A program made the translations under genes and the position numbers. From Pseudomonas sp. 31-12 (GTDB taxonomy: Bacteria; Pseudomonadota; Gammaproteobacteria; Pseudomonadales; Pseudomonadaceae): a stretch of 64,000 nucleotides of DNA. A model generated the notes under the pieces. That model saw only the letters and a program-made list of their open reading frames with translations, was not told the DNA's origin and searched no databases. Shown here one piece after another: positions 9,623 to 18,504 of the stretch (within the stretch, counting starts at the first letter, position 1; every line of letters starts with the position of its first letter). The stretch lies in the NCBI RefSeq assembly GCF_003151075.1, contig NZ_CP029482.1:124001-188000 (forward strand), in the 5' to 3' direction.

Positions 9623-9817
9623 AGGTTCATCCGACCGGATAACCTTCCTACAGAACTTATCTCCTCGTCCTACAGACCAAAGTTAACAGGCCCTATTGCG
9701 CTGACTGAAGCTGAACGCAACCTGTCAGGCAAAAGCCCGAAACACTCTGCCGCTAGCCAGTATCACTTCAGCTGTGCAACATGGCGCGCGTGCCATCCAC
9801 AAATGGGAATTCCCTTT

Positions 9818-10690
9818 ATGAAACGTTTTCTTAGCATCGCCATGGCGTTGTGCATCGGCCTGACGATGAGCCTCGACGCCAACGCCAAGCGCTTTGGTGG
9901 CGGCAAGAGCTCCGGCGCTGCGCCGACTCACCAGACCAGCCAAATGGCTCCTTCTTCTGCCGCTGGCGGTGCTGCCGCCACTGCGGGCGCGGCCGGTGCC
10001 GCTGGCGCTGCCGCCAAGGCCGGCGGTGCTTCGCGCTGGCTCGGCCCTCTGGCCGGTATCGCTGCCGGTGGCCTGCTGGCCTCCATGTTCATGGGCGGCG
10101 GCTTCCAGGGCATGCAGATCTTCGACATCCTGATCATGGCTGTCATTGCCTTCCTGGTCTTCCGCTTCATCGCCGCTCGTCGTCGCAAGCAGCAGGAGCA
10201 TTTGGCTCCAGCCGGTGCGCCGATGCAGCGTGAAGTGTTCGAGCAGAAGCCAGCCGGCATGGGTTCGATCTTCGGCGGCTCGGCCGCACCTGCTGCCGCT
10301 CGTCCGGTAATCAACGCGCCAGCCTGGTTCAATGAACAGAACTTCATTGAAGCGGCCCGCAACCACTTCCAGTCCCTGCAGCAACACTGGGACGCCAACG
10401 AAATGGACAAGATCTCCGAGTTCGTGACCCCGCAACTGCTGGAGTTCCTCAAGCGCGAACGTGCTGACCTCGGCGAAGGTTTCCAGTCCACCTACATTGA
10501 TAACCTCAATGTTCAACTGGACGGCGTGGATGATCGCGCGGACAAGACCATCGCCACCCTGACCTTCACCGGCGTGTCGAAGACTTCGCGTTTCGACCAG
10601 GGCGAAGTGTTCAGCGAGAGCTGGAACATGGAACGTCCGCAGGGCGAAAACCAGCCTTGGCTGGTGGCCGGTATCCGCCAGAACGGCTGA
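9818..10690 (+). CDS. Tim44-like domain membrane protein
   Basis: A 290-residue protein with a signal-like N-terminus (MKRFLSIAMALCIGLTMSLD, then ANA), an Ala/Gly/Ser-rich low-complexity stretch (about 28-72), hydrophobic segments at about 75-95 and 100-120, a basic RRRKQQ patch and a C-terminal Tim44-like domain (about 165-290, APAWFNEQNFIEAARNHF onward). Proteins of this type are inner-membrane proteins of unknown function in Pseudomonas. ATG at 9818 is chosen because the signal peptide begins there; the frame is open upstream but covers the REP pair. A rho-independent terminator follows 28 bases after the stop. Confidence 0.85.
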   Translation: MKRFLSIAMALCIGLTMSLDANAKRFGGGKSSGAAPTHQTSQMAPSSAAGGAAATAGAAGAAGAAAKAGGASRWLGPLAGIAAGGLLASMFMGGGFQGMQIFDILIMAVIAFLVFRFIAARRRKQQEHLAPAGAPMQREVFEQKPAGMGSIFGGSAAPAAARPVINAPAWFNEQNFIEAARNHFQSLQQHWDANEMDKISEFVTPQLLEFLKRERADLGEGFQSTYIDNLNVQLDGVDDRADKTIATLTFTGVSKTSRFDQGEVFSESWNMERPQGENQPWLVAGIRQNG

Positions 10691-10717
10691 TCCCTCCGCG
10701 TTACGCATGCTGAAATG

Positions 10718-10743
10718 AAAACCCCGGCCTCGCCGGGGTTTTT
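10718..10743 (+). terminator. Rho-independent terminator after the Tim44-like gene
   Basis: AACCCCGGCCTCGCCGGGGTT forms a GC-rich stem (ACCCCGGC/GCCGGGGT) with a short loop, followed by a run of T (TTTTT). It lies 28 bases past the stop at 10690. Confidence 0.9.
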
Positions 10744-10824
10744 CTATTTCACGGTTGCATCTATAGCGAGCTACTGTATAAACCGCCCCAACTAAACCGC
10801 GCCATCAGCAAGAGGATCCCGGAC

Positions 10825-11232
10825 GTGGAAGAAATCATCGAACAACTGCGTGAAGCCAACGAACCGGTACCGGTCCCCTTGGAGTTGCCTGACGAAGACC
10901 AGATCGTGGAAATCGAAGAACAACTGTTCATCGACATTCCCTTTGTCTTCAGAGAGTTTTTGCTGACCGTCAGCGACGTCGTCTACGGCAGCCTGGAGCC
11001 GGTGACCGTCACCGACCCGCAATCCCACACTTACCTGCCAGACGTTGCGGCCAACGCTTGGGACGCTGGCGTCGACCGCAGCATGATCCCGATCTGCCAG
11101 GACGGTGACGATTACTACCTCGTCGAAGAAGACGGTACCGTGGTGCTGTGGCAGGCCGAAGAAGAGCTGATTGCCGAAGAAACCTGGGAATCGGTGTGGC
11201 ACTGGGCGCGGGACGTCTGGCTGGAAAGCTGA
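10825..11232 (+). CDS. SMI1/KNR4 family protein
   Basis: A 135-residue acidic cytoplasmic protein. The pattern PDEDQIVEIEEQLFIDIPFV, then FREFLL, and the later YYLVEEDGTVVLWQ and ESVWHWARDVWL are those of the SMI1/KNR4 superfamily, many members of which are immunity proteins against polymorphic toxins. No toxin gene lies beside it here, so it is an orphan member, and a housekeeping role is equally possible. The start is GTG at 10825 with AAGAGGA 9 bases upstream. It converges with the antiporter gene, 21 bases apart. Confidence 0.8.
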   Translation: MEEIIEQLREANEPVPVPLELPDEDQIVEIEEQLFIDIPFVFREFLLTVSDVVYGSLEPVTVTDPQSHTYLPDVAANAWDAGVDRSMIPICQDGDDYYLVEEDGTVVLWQAEEELIAEETWESVWHWARDVWLES

Positions 11233-11253
11233 GCCGCCTGACGCGCCGCGTGG

Positions 11254-13017
11254 TCAATGCCCGGACGGCTCCTTGTGGTTGTCCAGCGTTTCGAGCAAGG
11301 CCACCTGCATCCGCGTGTGCACGCGGATGAACCAGCGCCAGAGCACGGCCGCTACCGCGGCGGCGACCACGACGATCAGTACCAGCAACTTGTTGGTCGG
11401 CAAGATACTGGCCGACAAGGCTGCCAGCAGCAGGAAAATCACCAGCAGCGAGAGGATCGGGATCACTTCGGCGATCACCCGGCGCACTCGCTGCGTGTGG
11501 CGCCCCGCCATCTCCGGCTTCACGCCCATCTCCGCCAACAGCATCGACAGCGCCTTGAGCTTGCGATAGGCGGCGATCAGGAACGGCAGCGACAACAGCA
11601 ACGCCCCACCCCAGATCAACGCTTTCTGCCAGCTCGGGTCACTGATCCAGTCTTGCAGGTAAACGGACATGCGTTCGGCGAAGTACGCGCCGGAAAAGAA
11701 GATCGCAATCACCAGCGCCAGATTGACCCCCACCTGCAACAGAATCCGCCGGATCATCGACGCCAGCAACGCGCCCTCGCCCTGAGGCTGGATGCTGCGC
11801 AGCCATTCGCCGTACATCCCCAACACTCGAGCCAGCCGCTGCGGCATCACGGCGGCCAGCTTGATCGACAGCGGATCAGCCGCGCGGATCAGATACGGCG
11901 TCAGCAACGTGGTAATCACCGAGACCGCCACGGCGACCGGGTAGAGGAAGTTGCTGGTGACCTGCAGCGTCATGCCCAGCGCGGCGATGATGAAGGAAAA
12001 TTCGCCGATCTGCGAAAGCCCCATCCCCACGCGCAGTGAGGTACGTCCGTCATTGCCGGCGATAAAGGCCCCGAGACCGCAGGAAAGCATTTTGCCGAGC
12101 ACGACGGCCACGGTAATCACCGCGATCGGCCAGGCGTATTGCAGCAGGATCATCGGATCGAGCATCAAGCCGATGGCCACGAAGAAGATTGCACTGAACA
12201 GGTCGCGAACCGGCTCGATCAAGCGCTCGATCTTCAGCAATTGCCGCGACTCGGCCATGATCGCCCCAATCAGGAATGCGCCCAGGACCATGCTGTATTC
12301 GAGCTTGACCACCAGCAGGCAGAAGCCGAAACAGAGGCCCAGCACGGTGATCAGCAGCATTTCGTTGCTCTCGAACTTCGCCACGTAGGCCAGTAATCGC
12401 GGCACAAGCAAGATGCCGATGACCAGCGCAACGATCATGAACAGCGAGAGTTTGCCCACCGTGGAAAACACTTCGCCGGAACTGACCGTGCCGCTCACCG
12501 CGATGCTCGACAGCAAGGCAATGATGCCGATGCCGAGAATGTCCTCGACGATCAATACGCCGAAGATCAACTGGGCGAAGCGCTCGTTCTTCATCTTCAG
12601 GTCGTTGAGCGCCTTGACGATGATGGTGGTCGAGGAAATCGCCAGGATCGCGCCGAGGAACAAGGAATCCATGGTGTTCCAGTCAAACCATTGGCCGATT
12701 TCGTAGCCGATCCAGATCATCAGCACGATTTCCAGAAACGCCGCGATGAACGCCGTGGCACCGACCTTGAACAGTTTGCGCAGACTGAACTCGAGGCCCA
12801 GGCAGAACATCAGGAAAATCACCCCGAGTTCAGCGAGGGTCTTGATGGTTTCTTCGTCGTGGATCAGGCCGAACGGCGGCGTGTGCGGGCCGATGATGAA
12901 GCCGGCGACGATATAACCCAGCACCACCGGCTGTTTGAAGCGATGGAACAGCACGGTCACCACACCTGCGACCAACATGATCACTGCCAGATCCTGAATA
13001 AAACTGATGGCATGCAT
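11254..13017 (-). CDS. Cation:proton antiporter (CPA2/KefB-like, no RCK domain)
   Basis: A 587-residue inner-membrane protein. The first 380 residues form the Na+/H+ exchanger fold with the family markers GYIVAGFIIGPHTP, FCLGLEFSLRKL, ISSTTIIVKAL, GVLIVEDILGI and FVAIGLMLDP. Instead of the cytoplasmic RCK/TrkA-N domain of KefB/KefC, the C-terminal 180 residues contain three or four further hydrophobic segments (about 430-455, 470-490, 520-570). The likely role is potassium or sodium efflux in exchange for protons; the ion cannot be told from sequence. The ATG is at 13017. It is transcribed divergently from the thioesterase. Confidence 0.88.
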   Translation of the reverse strand: MHAISFIQDLAVIMLVAGVVTVLFHRFKQPVVLGYIVAGFIIGPHTPPFGLIHDEETIKTLAELGVIFLMFCLGLEFSLRKLFKVGATAFIAAFLEIVLMIWIGYEIGQWFDWNTMDSLFLGAILAISSTTIIVKALNDLKMKNERFAQLIFGVLIVEDILGIGIIALLSSIAVSGTVSSGEVFSTVGKLSLFMIVALVIGILLVPRLLAYVAKFESNEMLLITVLGLCFGFCLLVVKLEYSMVLGAFLIGAIMAESRQLLKIERLIEPVRDLFSAIFFVAIGLMLDPMILLQYAWPIAVITVAVVLGKMLSCGLGAFIAGNDGRTSLRVGMGLSQIGEFSFIIAALGMTLQVTSNFLYPVAVAVSVITTLLTPYLIRAADPLSIKLAAVMPQRLARVLGMYGEWLRSIQPQGEGALLASMIRRILLQVGVNLALVIAIFFSGAYFAERMSVYLQDWISDPSWQKALIWGGALLLSLPFLIAAYRKLKALSMLLAEMGVKPEMAGRHTQRVRRVIAEVIPILSLLVIFLLLAALSASILPTNKLLVLIVVVAAAVAAVLWRWFIRVHTRMQVALLETLDNHKEPSGH

Positions 13018-13221
13018 GGTGTGGGGCTCCTTGAGGTGGACGTTCGGAGGTTAACACCGCGACTTCCGCCAGAAAGACGGTGCAATATATGGAAACAGAT
13101 CGATCCGGCGTGACGGCGACCACCCGCCCGGCGTCCCGATAACTGTGGTTTGAAAAAAACCGACCAGGCACCCGCAGAGGTGCCGCCCTTCCGCCATTCT
13201 GCCTTGAACCGTGAGAACGCT

Positions 13222-13704
13222 ATGGAACCCGGAAACGCCCAGCTGTCGATGACGGTATTGATGACCCCTGACATGGCCAACTTCTCTGGCAATGTTCACG
13301 GCGGTACCCTGCTCAAATACCTCGACGAAGTGGCCTACGCCTGCGCCAGCCGTTACGCCGGCCGCTACGTGGTGACCTTGTCGGTGGACCAGGTGATTTT
13401 CCGCGAGCCGATTCATGTCGGCGAACTGGTGACCTTCCTGGCCTCGGTCAATTACACCGGCAACACTTCCATGGAAGTGGGCATCAAGGTGGTGACCGAA
13501 AACATCCGTGAGCGCTCGGTTCGCCACACCAACAGCTGCTTCTTCACCATGGTGGCAGTGGATGACGACCGCAAACCGGCTGCCGTACCGCCGTTGCAAC
13601 CGCAGAACAGCGAAGACAAGCGCCGCTTCATGCAGGCTCAGCAACGCCGGCAGATTCGTCAGGAACTGGAAAAGCGGTATCAGGAAATCAAGGGCGATGC
13701 CTGA
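13222..13704 (+). CDS. Acyl-CoA thioesterase (hotdog fold, YciA-like)
   Basis: A 160-residue single-hotdog protein. FSGNVHGGTLLKYLDEVAYA carries the HGG and the catalytic-type Asp on the long helix, and VDQVIFREPIHVGELV is the second family block; the C-terminus is basic and helical (RRQIRQELEKRYQEIK). It should hydrolyse acyl-CoA in the cytoplasm and form hexamers like YciA. I start at ATG 13222 (MEPGNAQLSMTV), because the 24 codons open before it carry no domain. A strong hairpin follows 20 bases after the stop. Confidence 0.88.
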   Translation: MEPGNAQLSMTVLMTPDMANFSGNVHGGTLLKYLDEVAYACASRYAGRYVVTLSVDQVIFREPIHVGELVTFLASVNYTGNTSMEVGIKVVTENIRERSVRHTNSCFFTMVAVDDDRKPAAVPPLQPQNSEDKRRFMQAQQRRQIRQELEKRYQEIKGDA

Positions 13705-13723
13705 CGTGTTCGGGCTTTAGATC

Positions 13724-13757
13724 GCTTTCGCGGGCAAGTCTTGCCCGCGAAGCTTTT
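13724..13757. terminator. Bidirectional terminator between thioesterase and pdxY
   Basis: TTCGCGGGCAA (13727-13737) pairs with TTGCCCGCGAA (13741-13751) around a 3-base loop, flanked by CTTT on one side and GCTTTT on the other. The genes on both sides converge on it. Confidence 0.85.
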
Positions 13758-14628
13758 AAAGACTGATCGCGGTTGCTTCGAACTTCACCCGCGGATGCGC
13801 AATCCGGTCCTGCGCCCGCACCAGTTCCAGTTCATAGCTGGCACACGCCTGGGTTTCCAGCAGCACTTCATGCACCGCCGCCGCCGTGAACTCAAAGGCT
13901 GCCACCAGGCTGTCACCCAACAGCACGCGCGCCAGAAACAGCCCCGACGTCAGGTCGCCAACGCCCACCGGCTGACGCGGAAACGCCAGCAGCGGACGGC
14001 GCAGGTGCTAGCTGCCTTCAGCCGTCACCAGCAACATCTCGAAGCCATCCGCCGGCTTGCCGGGATAGTCCAGATGCTTGACCAACACCGCCTTCGGCCC
14101 GCGCGCCAACAGTGCGCGCGCCATCGCCAGGCAATCGAACAGTGACTGCGGCTTGCGCCCCGAAAAGCTGTCCAGCTCCAACTGGTTCGGGCACATGAAG
14201 TCCGCCACCGAAGCCGCCTCTTCCAGCAGGAAATCGCTGACTTCGGCCGGCACGCTGCAGCCCTTCTCCGGATGGCCCATCACCGGGTCGCACAAATACA
14301 ACGCCTTGGGGTTCATCGACTTGATCCGCGCCACGCCGGTCAGGATCGCCCGGCCCTGGGCCGCACTGCCGAGGTAACCGGACAGCACCGCATCGCAATT
14401 GCCCAGCTCGCCAATCGCCGCGATCCCTTCGACCAGATCGGGGATCTGGTGCGGTGCCAGCACTTCACCGGTCCACTGGCCGTATTGCGTGTGGTTGGAG
14501 AACTGCACGGTGTTGAGCGGCCAGACATTCACCCCGACCCGCTGCATCGGAAAAACCGCGGCGCTGTTGCCAGCGTGGCCGAACACCACGTGGGACTGGA
14601 TGGCGAGCAGATGGGGCGTACGTTTCAT
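13756..14628 (-). pseudogene. pdxY: pdxY, pyridoxal kinase, interrupted by an in-frame amber codon
   Basis: Read through, the frame encodes 290 residues of a PdxY-type pyridoxal kinase, the normal length (E. coli 287). [20 protein letters not shown] is the start, [10 protein letters not shown] and [10 protein letters not shown] are internal blocks, and [17 protein letters not shown] is the ATP/anion-hole motif with the catalytic Asp. After residue 206 (LLVTAEGS) the codon at 14008-14010 is TAG; the homologous position holds Trp (S-W-H-L), so one base (TGG to TAG, position 14009) explains it. The frame then continues intact to a stop at 13756. The 206-residue truncated product lacks GVGD and should be inactive. 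This is either a young pseudogene or a sequence error. PdxY recycles pyridoxal to PLP; a PdxK elsewhere could cover it. Confidence 0.88.
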
Positions 14629-14746
14629 GCGGTGAGTTCCGTAAAACGATTGAAATTCGAGCCGCGCAGTATGCGACGAAACACAGCCTGTACGACAGAC
14701 CAGCGACGCAGTTAAGCTGGCACTATCTTGTTGGAGCAACCTGCTG

Positions 14747-15160
14747 ATGCTGACCCTCGGAAATATCTTCGTGCTGATGCTGCTCGCCACTGGCGGCGCA
14801 TGGCTGTGGCACAACCACGGCTTGCGCGAGCGCGCGCTGGAACGGGTCAAGTTGCATTGCACAAAGCTCGGGATCGAGTTGCTGGACGGTAACGTGGCGC
14901 TGAAAAAGATCGCGTTCATCAAAGACGCCAACGACCGGCGGCGCCTGGCTCGTGTGTATAACTTCGAGTTCACCGTGACCGGCGAAACCCGCCACAACGG
15001 CACCATCACCCAGTTCGGCGCCCATAGCGCGCAGATCGAGCTGGCGCCCTACCCTATGCCGTTCGACGACACCCCTGCGGTGGTCGACGTGGTGAAGCCT
15101 CGCGCTGAAGTGATCGAGCTGAGCCAGTGGCGGCAGGAACACACCAAGTGGCGTCCTTAA
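14747..15160 (+). CDS. DUF3301 domain protein
   Basis: A 137-residue protein with one N-terminal membrane segment ([18 protein letters not shown], about 3-21) and a soluble basic/polar domain containing [19 protein letters not shown] and [15 protein letters not shown], the features of the DUF3301 family found in gamma-proteobacteria. It is probably anchored in the inner membrane; its function is unknown. GGAG lies about 10 bases before the ATG. It ends 4 bases into the convergent GTPase gene. Confidence 0.82.
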   Translation: MLTLGNIFVLMLLATGGAWLWHNHGLRERALERVKLHCTKLGIELLDGNVALKKIAFIKDANDRRRLARVYNFEFTVTGETRHNGTITQFGAHSAQIELAPYPMPFDDTPAVVDVVKPRAEVIELSQWRQEHTKWRP

Positions 15161-16122
15161 CCCGACCGACAGTCGGCCAACGCTCTTTGCAGTGAATCAA
15201 CATCCTGCGCCTCACCGAAAATCAGCTCGATCCGCGAATCCTGGCGCCATTCGCTGGGCTGCCATTTCAATGGCGAGTTATCCAGCGCATTCGCCGACAC
15301 CCAGCCATCCAGGCTGTGGATAACCAGCTTCGCCCGCCGCCAGGCAATGCTTTCAAGCCACTGGCCAACGCGCGCCGCATCGAAGGTCTGCGTCGGATGC
15401 CAACGCCAGCCGACGCTCCAGCCGCCCTCCTGCGCCTGGCTCAAGCAAATCGGCAGCGCAGGATCGGTCCAGATGGCCGGCATTTGCGCCAAACCCTTGG
15501 GCACGATGAAGTTATCCACACCCACCACCGCCTGAGCGCCAAGCCCCGGTAGCTTGCTCAACGGCAAGAGCGCTTGCTGCGTCCAGTACAAAGGACGAGA
15601 AGGCAGTTGCGCGGCGATTCGCTGGCGATCATTGAAGTCGAGACCTTCCGCTTTGTTGAGCACCAACAAACCGGCACTGCTCAACGCCTCCAGTTGCGCC
15701 TCGGGCAATGGTTTGCCAGCGGCGAGCGCTTGGGCATCCAGAACCAGTACACAAGGCTGTACCGCCAGTACGCCTCGCCACGGCGCCTCACCCAATTGCC
15801 TGAGCAACTGCGCCGGGTGGCCCAATCCGGAAGGTTCGATGAACAGTCGATCCGGCCGCGCCTTGCGCAGCAACCGCCCGAGGCCAATCTGAAACGGTGC
15901 ACCGTTCACGCAACACAAACAGCCCCCGGCCACTTCACCCAGTGCGATACCATCGGCGTCCTGGGTCAGCAGCGCGGCATCGAGGCCGATCTGCCCGAAC
16001 TCGTTGATCAGCACCGCCCAGCGCTCACCGATCGGTCGCTGTATCAGCAGGTGCTTGATCAGGCTGGTCTTGCCGGCACCCAACGGGCCGGCAATGACGT
16101 GAGTGGGAATGTTCTGCAACAT
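15157..16122 (-). CDS. COG0523/CobW-family GTPase, putative zinc metallochaperone
   Basis: A 321-residue G3E GTPase. It shows Walker A GPLGAGKTS near residue 12, the metal-binding GGCLCC motif near 67, EPSGLGHP, and NKAEGLD (NKxD type) near 155. The short C-terminal half lacks the long CobW_C His tail. This family delivers zinc or other metals to client proteins. Its place in a Zur-type locus points to zinc. ATG 16122 (MLQNIPTHVIAG) is used because the upstream open frame lies over other genes. It lies downstream of the DUF1826 gene on the same strand, with a small gene on the opposite strand between them. Confidence 0.85.
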   Translation of the reverse strand: MLQNIPTHVIAGPLGAGKTSLIKHLLIQRPIGERWAVLINEFGQIGLDAALLTQDADGIALGEVAGGCLCCVNGAPFQIGLGRLLRKARPDRLFIEPSGLGHPAQLLRQLGEAPWRGVLAVQPCVLVLDAQALAAGKPLPEAQLEALSSAGLLVLNKAEGLDFNDRQRIAAQLPSRPLYWTQQALLPLSKLPGLGAQAVVGVDNFIVPKGLAQMPAIWTDPALPICLSQAQEGGWSVGWRWHPTQTFDAARVGQWLESIAWRRAKLVIHSLDGWVSANALDNSPLKWQPSEWRQDSRIELIFGEAQDVDSLQRALADCRSG

Positions 16123-16149
16123 GGTCGATGTTTTCTGAGGAGGTAATGA

Positions 16150-16506
16150 ATGCGGTTGATGGGATTGTCGTTGTTCTTGGCGCTGTTTTCCGGCGAGGCG
16201 CTGGCTCAGGCTTGCGTGGTACATAGCACGGCTGAGCGACTTGACGTGAAAGTCTGCCAGCAGAACCGCAACATCCCGCAAAAGCTCTTCGCCGATGGAT
16301 TCTGCCAACCGAATCTTCCCGGGCAGAAAGTCGAGGTGCAATACGTCGACCAATGCCCCACCGGTGCGTTCGGCGTGTGCAGCAACGCCCAAGTCGCCAA
16401 TATGCCTTACCGGCAGGATATTCACTATTACGGCGTGGCCACCGATGCAGCGTATCTGAAGCCGTTTTGCGAAGGCCAGAGCCAGGGCAACTGGCTCAAG
16501 CCTTAA
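16150..16506 (+). CDS. Small secreted Cys-containing hypothetical protein
   Basis: A 118-residue protein with a clear signal peptide (MRLMGLSLFLALFSGEALAQ; cleavage after ALA). The mature part has six Cys in pairs that could form disulfides and one NMPYRQDIHYYGVATDAAY block. A very good AGGAGGT lies 5 bases before the ATG. It is transcribed against both flanking zinc genes and its last 4 bases overlap the end of the DUF1826 gene. The P. aeruginosa zinc locus has a hypothetical gene at the same place as I recall it. The function is unknown; a periplasmic role under zinc limitation is an inference from position. Confidence 0.75.
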   Translation: MRLMGLSLFLALFSGEALAQACVVHSTAERLDVKVCQQNRNIPQKLFADGFCQPNLPGQKVEVQYVDQCPTGAFGVCSNAQVANMPYRQDIHYYGVATDAAYLKPFCEGQSQGNWLKP

Positions 16507-17153
16507 GCCAGCCAATCCAGGGTCAGAATCAAACGGCGTTCGCCCGGCGCGGGTTGCGGCGAACGGTGAATCAGGCCGAAACCTTCGTTGCCGTGCCATT
16601 TCTCGCCTTTGAGCAGTGCCACTTCGCCACTGGTGATTTGCTCGATCAGCGAATCCTCTGTGGGTTCGGCCGCAGGATTGCCCAAGTGCCGGCGATCCAT
16701 CACCCCTTCTTTCAGCCACTGACTGCCGATACCGGAATACGTGGTGATCAACCGCACCGGCACATGATCGACGTGAAAGCGCGGGCACATGGCCTTGTCC
16801 AGGACTCGCACGCGCAAGCCTATGCGCTTGGCGCCCAGCAGACAGGCGAACGCGCTGACCAGCCATGACACGTCGGCATTGAAACCGGCATACCCTTCCA
16901 GATCGTTGAATCCTGAGGCCAATCCCTGCAGATCGGGTTCGGCGTCATCGCTGGACAATTCCAGGACCCGCGACTCAGCCAGCGGTTCGTTCAGGGACAG
17001 CAGCAAGCGCCCGAAATCACTGATGTGCGCCGGGAGCTGGCGCTGCCAAACGGCGAGGTTTACGCCGTCATCAAGAATTCGCGTCAGTGTCTGCGGCGTT
17101 TCACCCTGAACCTGATGAACGATCGTCTGCGGTTTCAGATTCGGCGCCAACAT
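16503..17153 (-). CDS. DUF1826 domain protein
   Basis: A 216-residue cytoplasmic protein of the DUF1826 family, with CPRFHVDHVPVRLITTYSG, VALLKGEKW and LIHRSPQPAPGERRLILTLD. The HxDHVPVRL and IHRSP blocks and the double-stranded beta-helix-like spacing recall Fe(II)/2-oxoglutarate oxygenase folds, but that is only a resemblance. Its ATG overlaps the stop of the zigA-like GTPase by one base (TGATG), so the two are co-translated, and the family is regularly found with these GTPases in Zur regulons. An ATG 24 bases further upstream would lie inside the GTPase gene and was not used. Confidence 0.82.
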   Translation of the reverse strand: MLAPNLKPQTIVHQVQGETPQTLTRILDDGVNLAVWQRQLPAHISDFGRLLLSLNEPLAESRVLELSSDDAEPDLQGLASGFNDLEGYAGFNADVSWLVSAFACLLGAKRIGLRVRVLDKAMCPRFHVDHVPVRLITTYSGIGSQWLKEGVMDRRHLGNPAAEPTEDSLIEQITSGEVALLKGEKWHGNEGFGLIHRSPQPAPGERRLILTLDWLA

Positions 17154-18361
17154 CAGGCGGCCACCTCTTCGTGCCACGGGCCGAACGGATCGGCCAGCAA
17201 TCGCCAGCCTTCCACACCCAAGGCCATTTCATCATCGTTCAGCAGGCATGCGTCGAGTTCGGCGGTGAGCTGCGCGAAGTCGATGTTCTGGCCGATGAAC
17301 ACCAGTTCCTGGCGGCAATCGCCGGTGGCGGCGGTCCAGTTTTCCATGATCCCGGCCGTGCTTTCTTCGTCCTGCGGCCACTGGGTTTTCGGCACGAAAC
17401 GCCACCAGCGTCCGGCGAAACCATGGCGCATCAAGCCACCCGCCTGGGACCAGCTACCGGCGTCCATGTGCTTGCTGGCGAGCCAGAAAAAACCTTTGGA
17501 ACGCAGCAGCTTGCCGTTTACCCACGGCCGATCGATGAAGCTGAAAAAGCGCTGCGGATGAAACGGGCGGCGGGCTCGGTAGGCCGTCGAGGCGATGCCG
17601 TATTCCTCGGTTTCCGGCACGTGTTCGCCACGCAACTCCTGCAACCAGCCCGGCGCTTGAGCAGCTTTTTCAAAGTCGAAACGACCGGTGTTGAGGATTT
17701 TTTTCAGAGGAATCTCACCCATGACCATCGGGATGATTTCTGCCTGAGCGTTGAGGCGCTCAAGGATCGCGATCAGCTCCAGGCGCTCGCGGCTGCTGAT
17801 CAAATCGATCTTGCTGATGAGGATCACGTCGGCGAATTCGATCTGCTCGATTAACAAATCGGTGATCGAGCGCTCGTCCTCTTCGCCCAATGTTTCACCG
17901 CGCGAAGCGAGGCTTTCGGCGGCCTGATAGTCGAGCAGGAAGTTCATGCCGTCGACCACCGTGACCATGGTGTCGAGCCGCGCGATGTCGGCCAGGCTCT
18001 GCCCTTGCTCATCACGGAAGGTGAAGGTTTCGGCCACGGGCAATGGCTCGGAGATGCCGGTGGATTCGATCAACAGGTAATCGAATCGCCCATCCCTCGC
18101 GAGTTTGCTGACTTCTTCGAGCAGATCTTCGCGCAGGGTGCAGCAAATGCAGCCGTTGCTCATCTCCACGAGTTTTTCTTCGGCACGGTTCAGGCTGACA
18201 TCGCGCTGGACTTCGCTGCTATCGATGTTGATCTCACTCATATCGTTGACGATTACGGCGACTCGCAGGTTCTCGCGGTTGCGCAACACGTAGTTGAGCA
18301 GCGTACTTTTACCGGCGCCGAGAAAGCCCGACAGAACGGTCACGGGGAGACGATTGGGCAT
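17153..18361 (-). CDS. zigA: ZigA-type zinc metallochaperone GTPase (COG0523)
   Basis: A 402-residue G3E GTPase. Walker A is GFLGAGKST near residue 12, the zinc-binding motif is NGCICC near 69, IESTGISEP is the switch region, and the guanine motif is SKID rather than NKxD. A long CobW C-terminal domain (about 260-385) contains [11 protein letters not shown], then the [19 protein letters not shown] block. Proteins of this subgroup (ZigA, YjiA-like) are induced by zinc starvation and pass zinc to clients. A perfect Zur-type palindrome lies 50 bases upstream of the start. It is co-translated with the DUF1826 gene. Confidence 0.9.
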   Translation of the reverse strand: MPNRLPVTVLSGFLGAGKSTLLNYVLRNRENLRVAVIVNDMSEINIDSSEVQRDVSLNRAEEKLVEMSNGCICCTLREDLLEEVSKLARDGRFDYLLIESTGISEPLPVAETFTFRDEQGQSLADIARLDTMVTVVDGMNFLLDYQAAESLASRGETLGEEDERSITDLLIEQIEFADVILISKIDLISSRERLELIAILERLNAQAEIIPMVMGEIPLKKILNTGRFDFEKAAQAPGWLQELRGEHVPETEEYGIASTAYRARRPFHPQRFFSFIDRPWVNGKLLRSKGFFWLASKHMDAGSWSQAGGLMRHGFAGRWWRFVPKTQWPQDEESTAGIMENWTAATGDCRQELVFIGQNIDFAQLTAELDACLLNDDEMALGVEGWRLLADPFGPWHEEVAA

Positions 18362-18410
18362 CAGGAATTCCTCACAGAGATACCCGATCGCAGTGTCGGG
18401 TTGATTTCAA

Positions 18411-18425
18411 TGTTATAGTATAACA
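18411..18425. promoter_or_regulatory. Zur box, zigA / small secreted gene intergenic region
   Basis: TGTTATAGTATAACA is a perfect 7-1-7 palindrome identical to the core of the Zur consensus (GTTATA-N-TATAAC). It lies 50 bases upstream of zigA (minus) and 80 bases upstream of the gene at 18505 (plus), so zinc-bound Zur could repress both directions. Confidence 0.88.
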
Positions 18426-18504
18426 ATGCAATCAAGCCAGCCCGCTCTTGCCCATAACAGCAAAGGGCACGATGCTGAAACCCGTCCAACCCGTGAGAAT
18501 TCCC

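Noticed and set aside
8041..9630. Long minus-strand open frame over uvrD
   Set aside because: Exact antisense of uvrD, extending over the REP pair; no ribosome site or motif.
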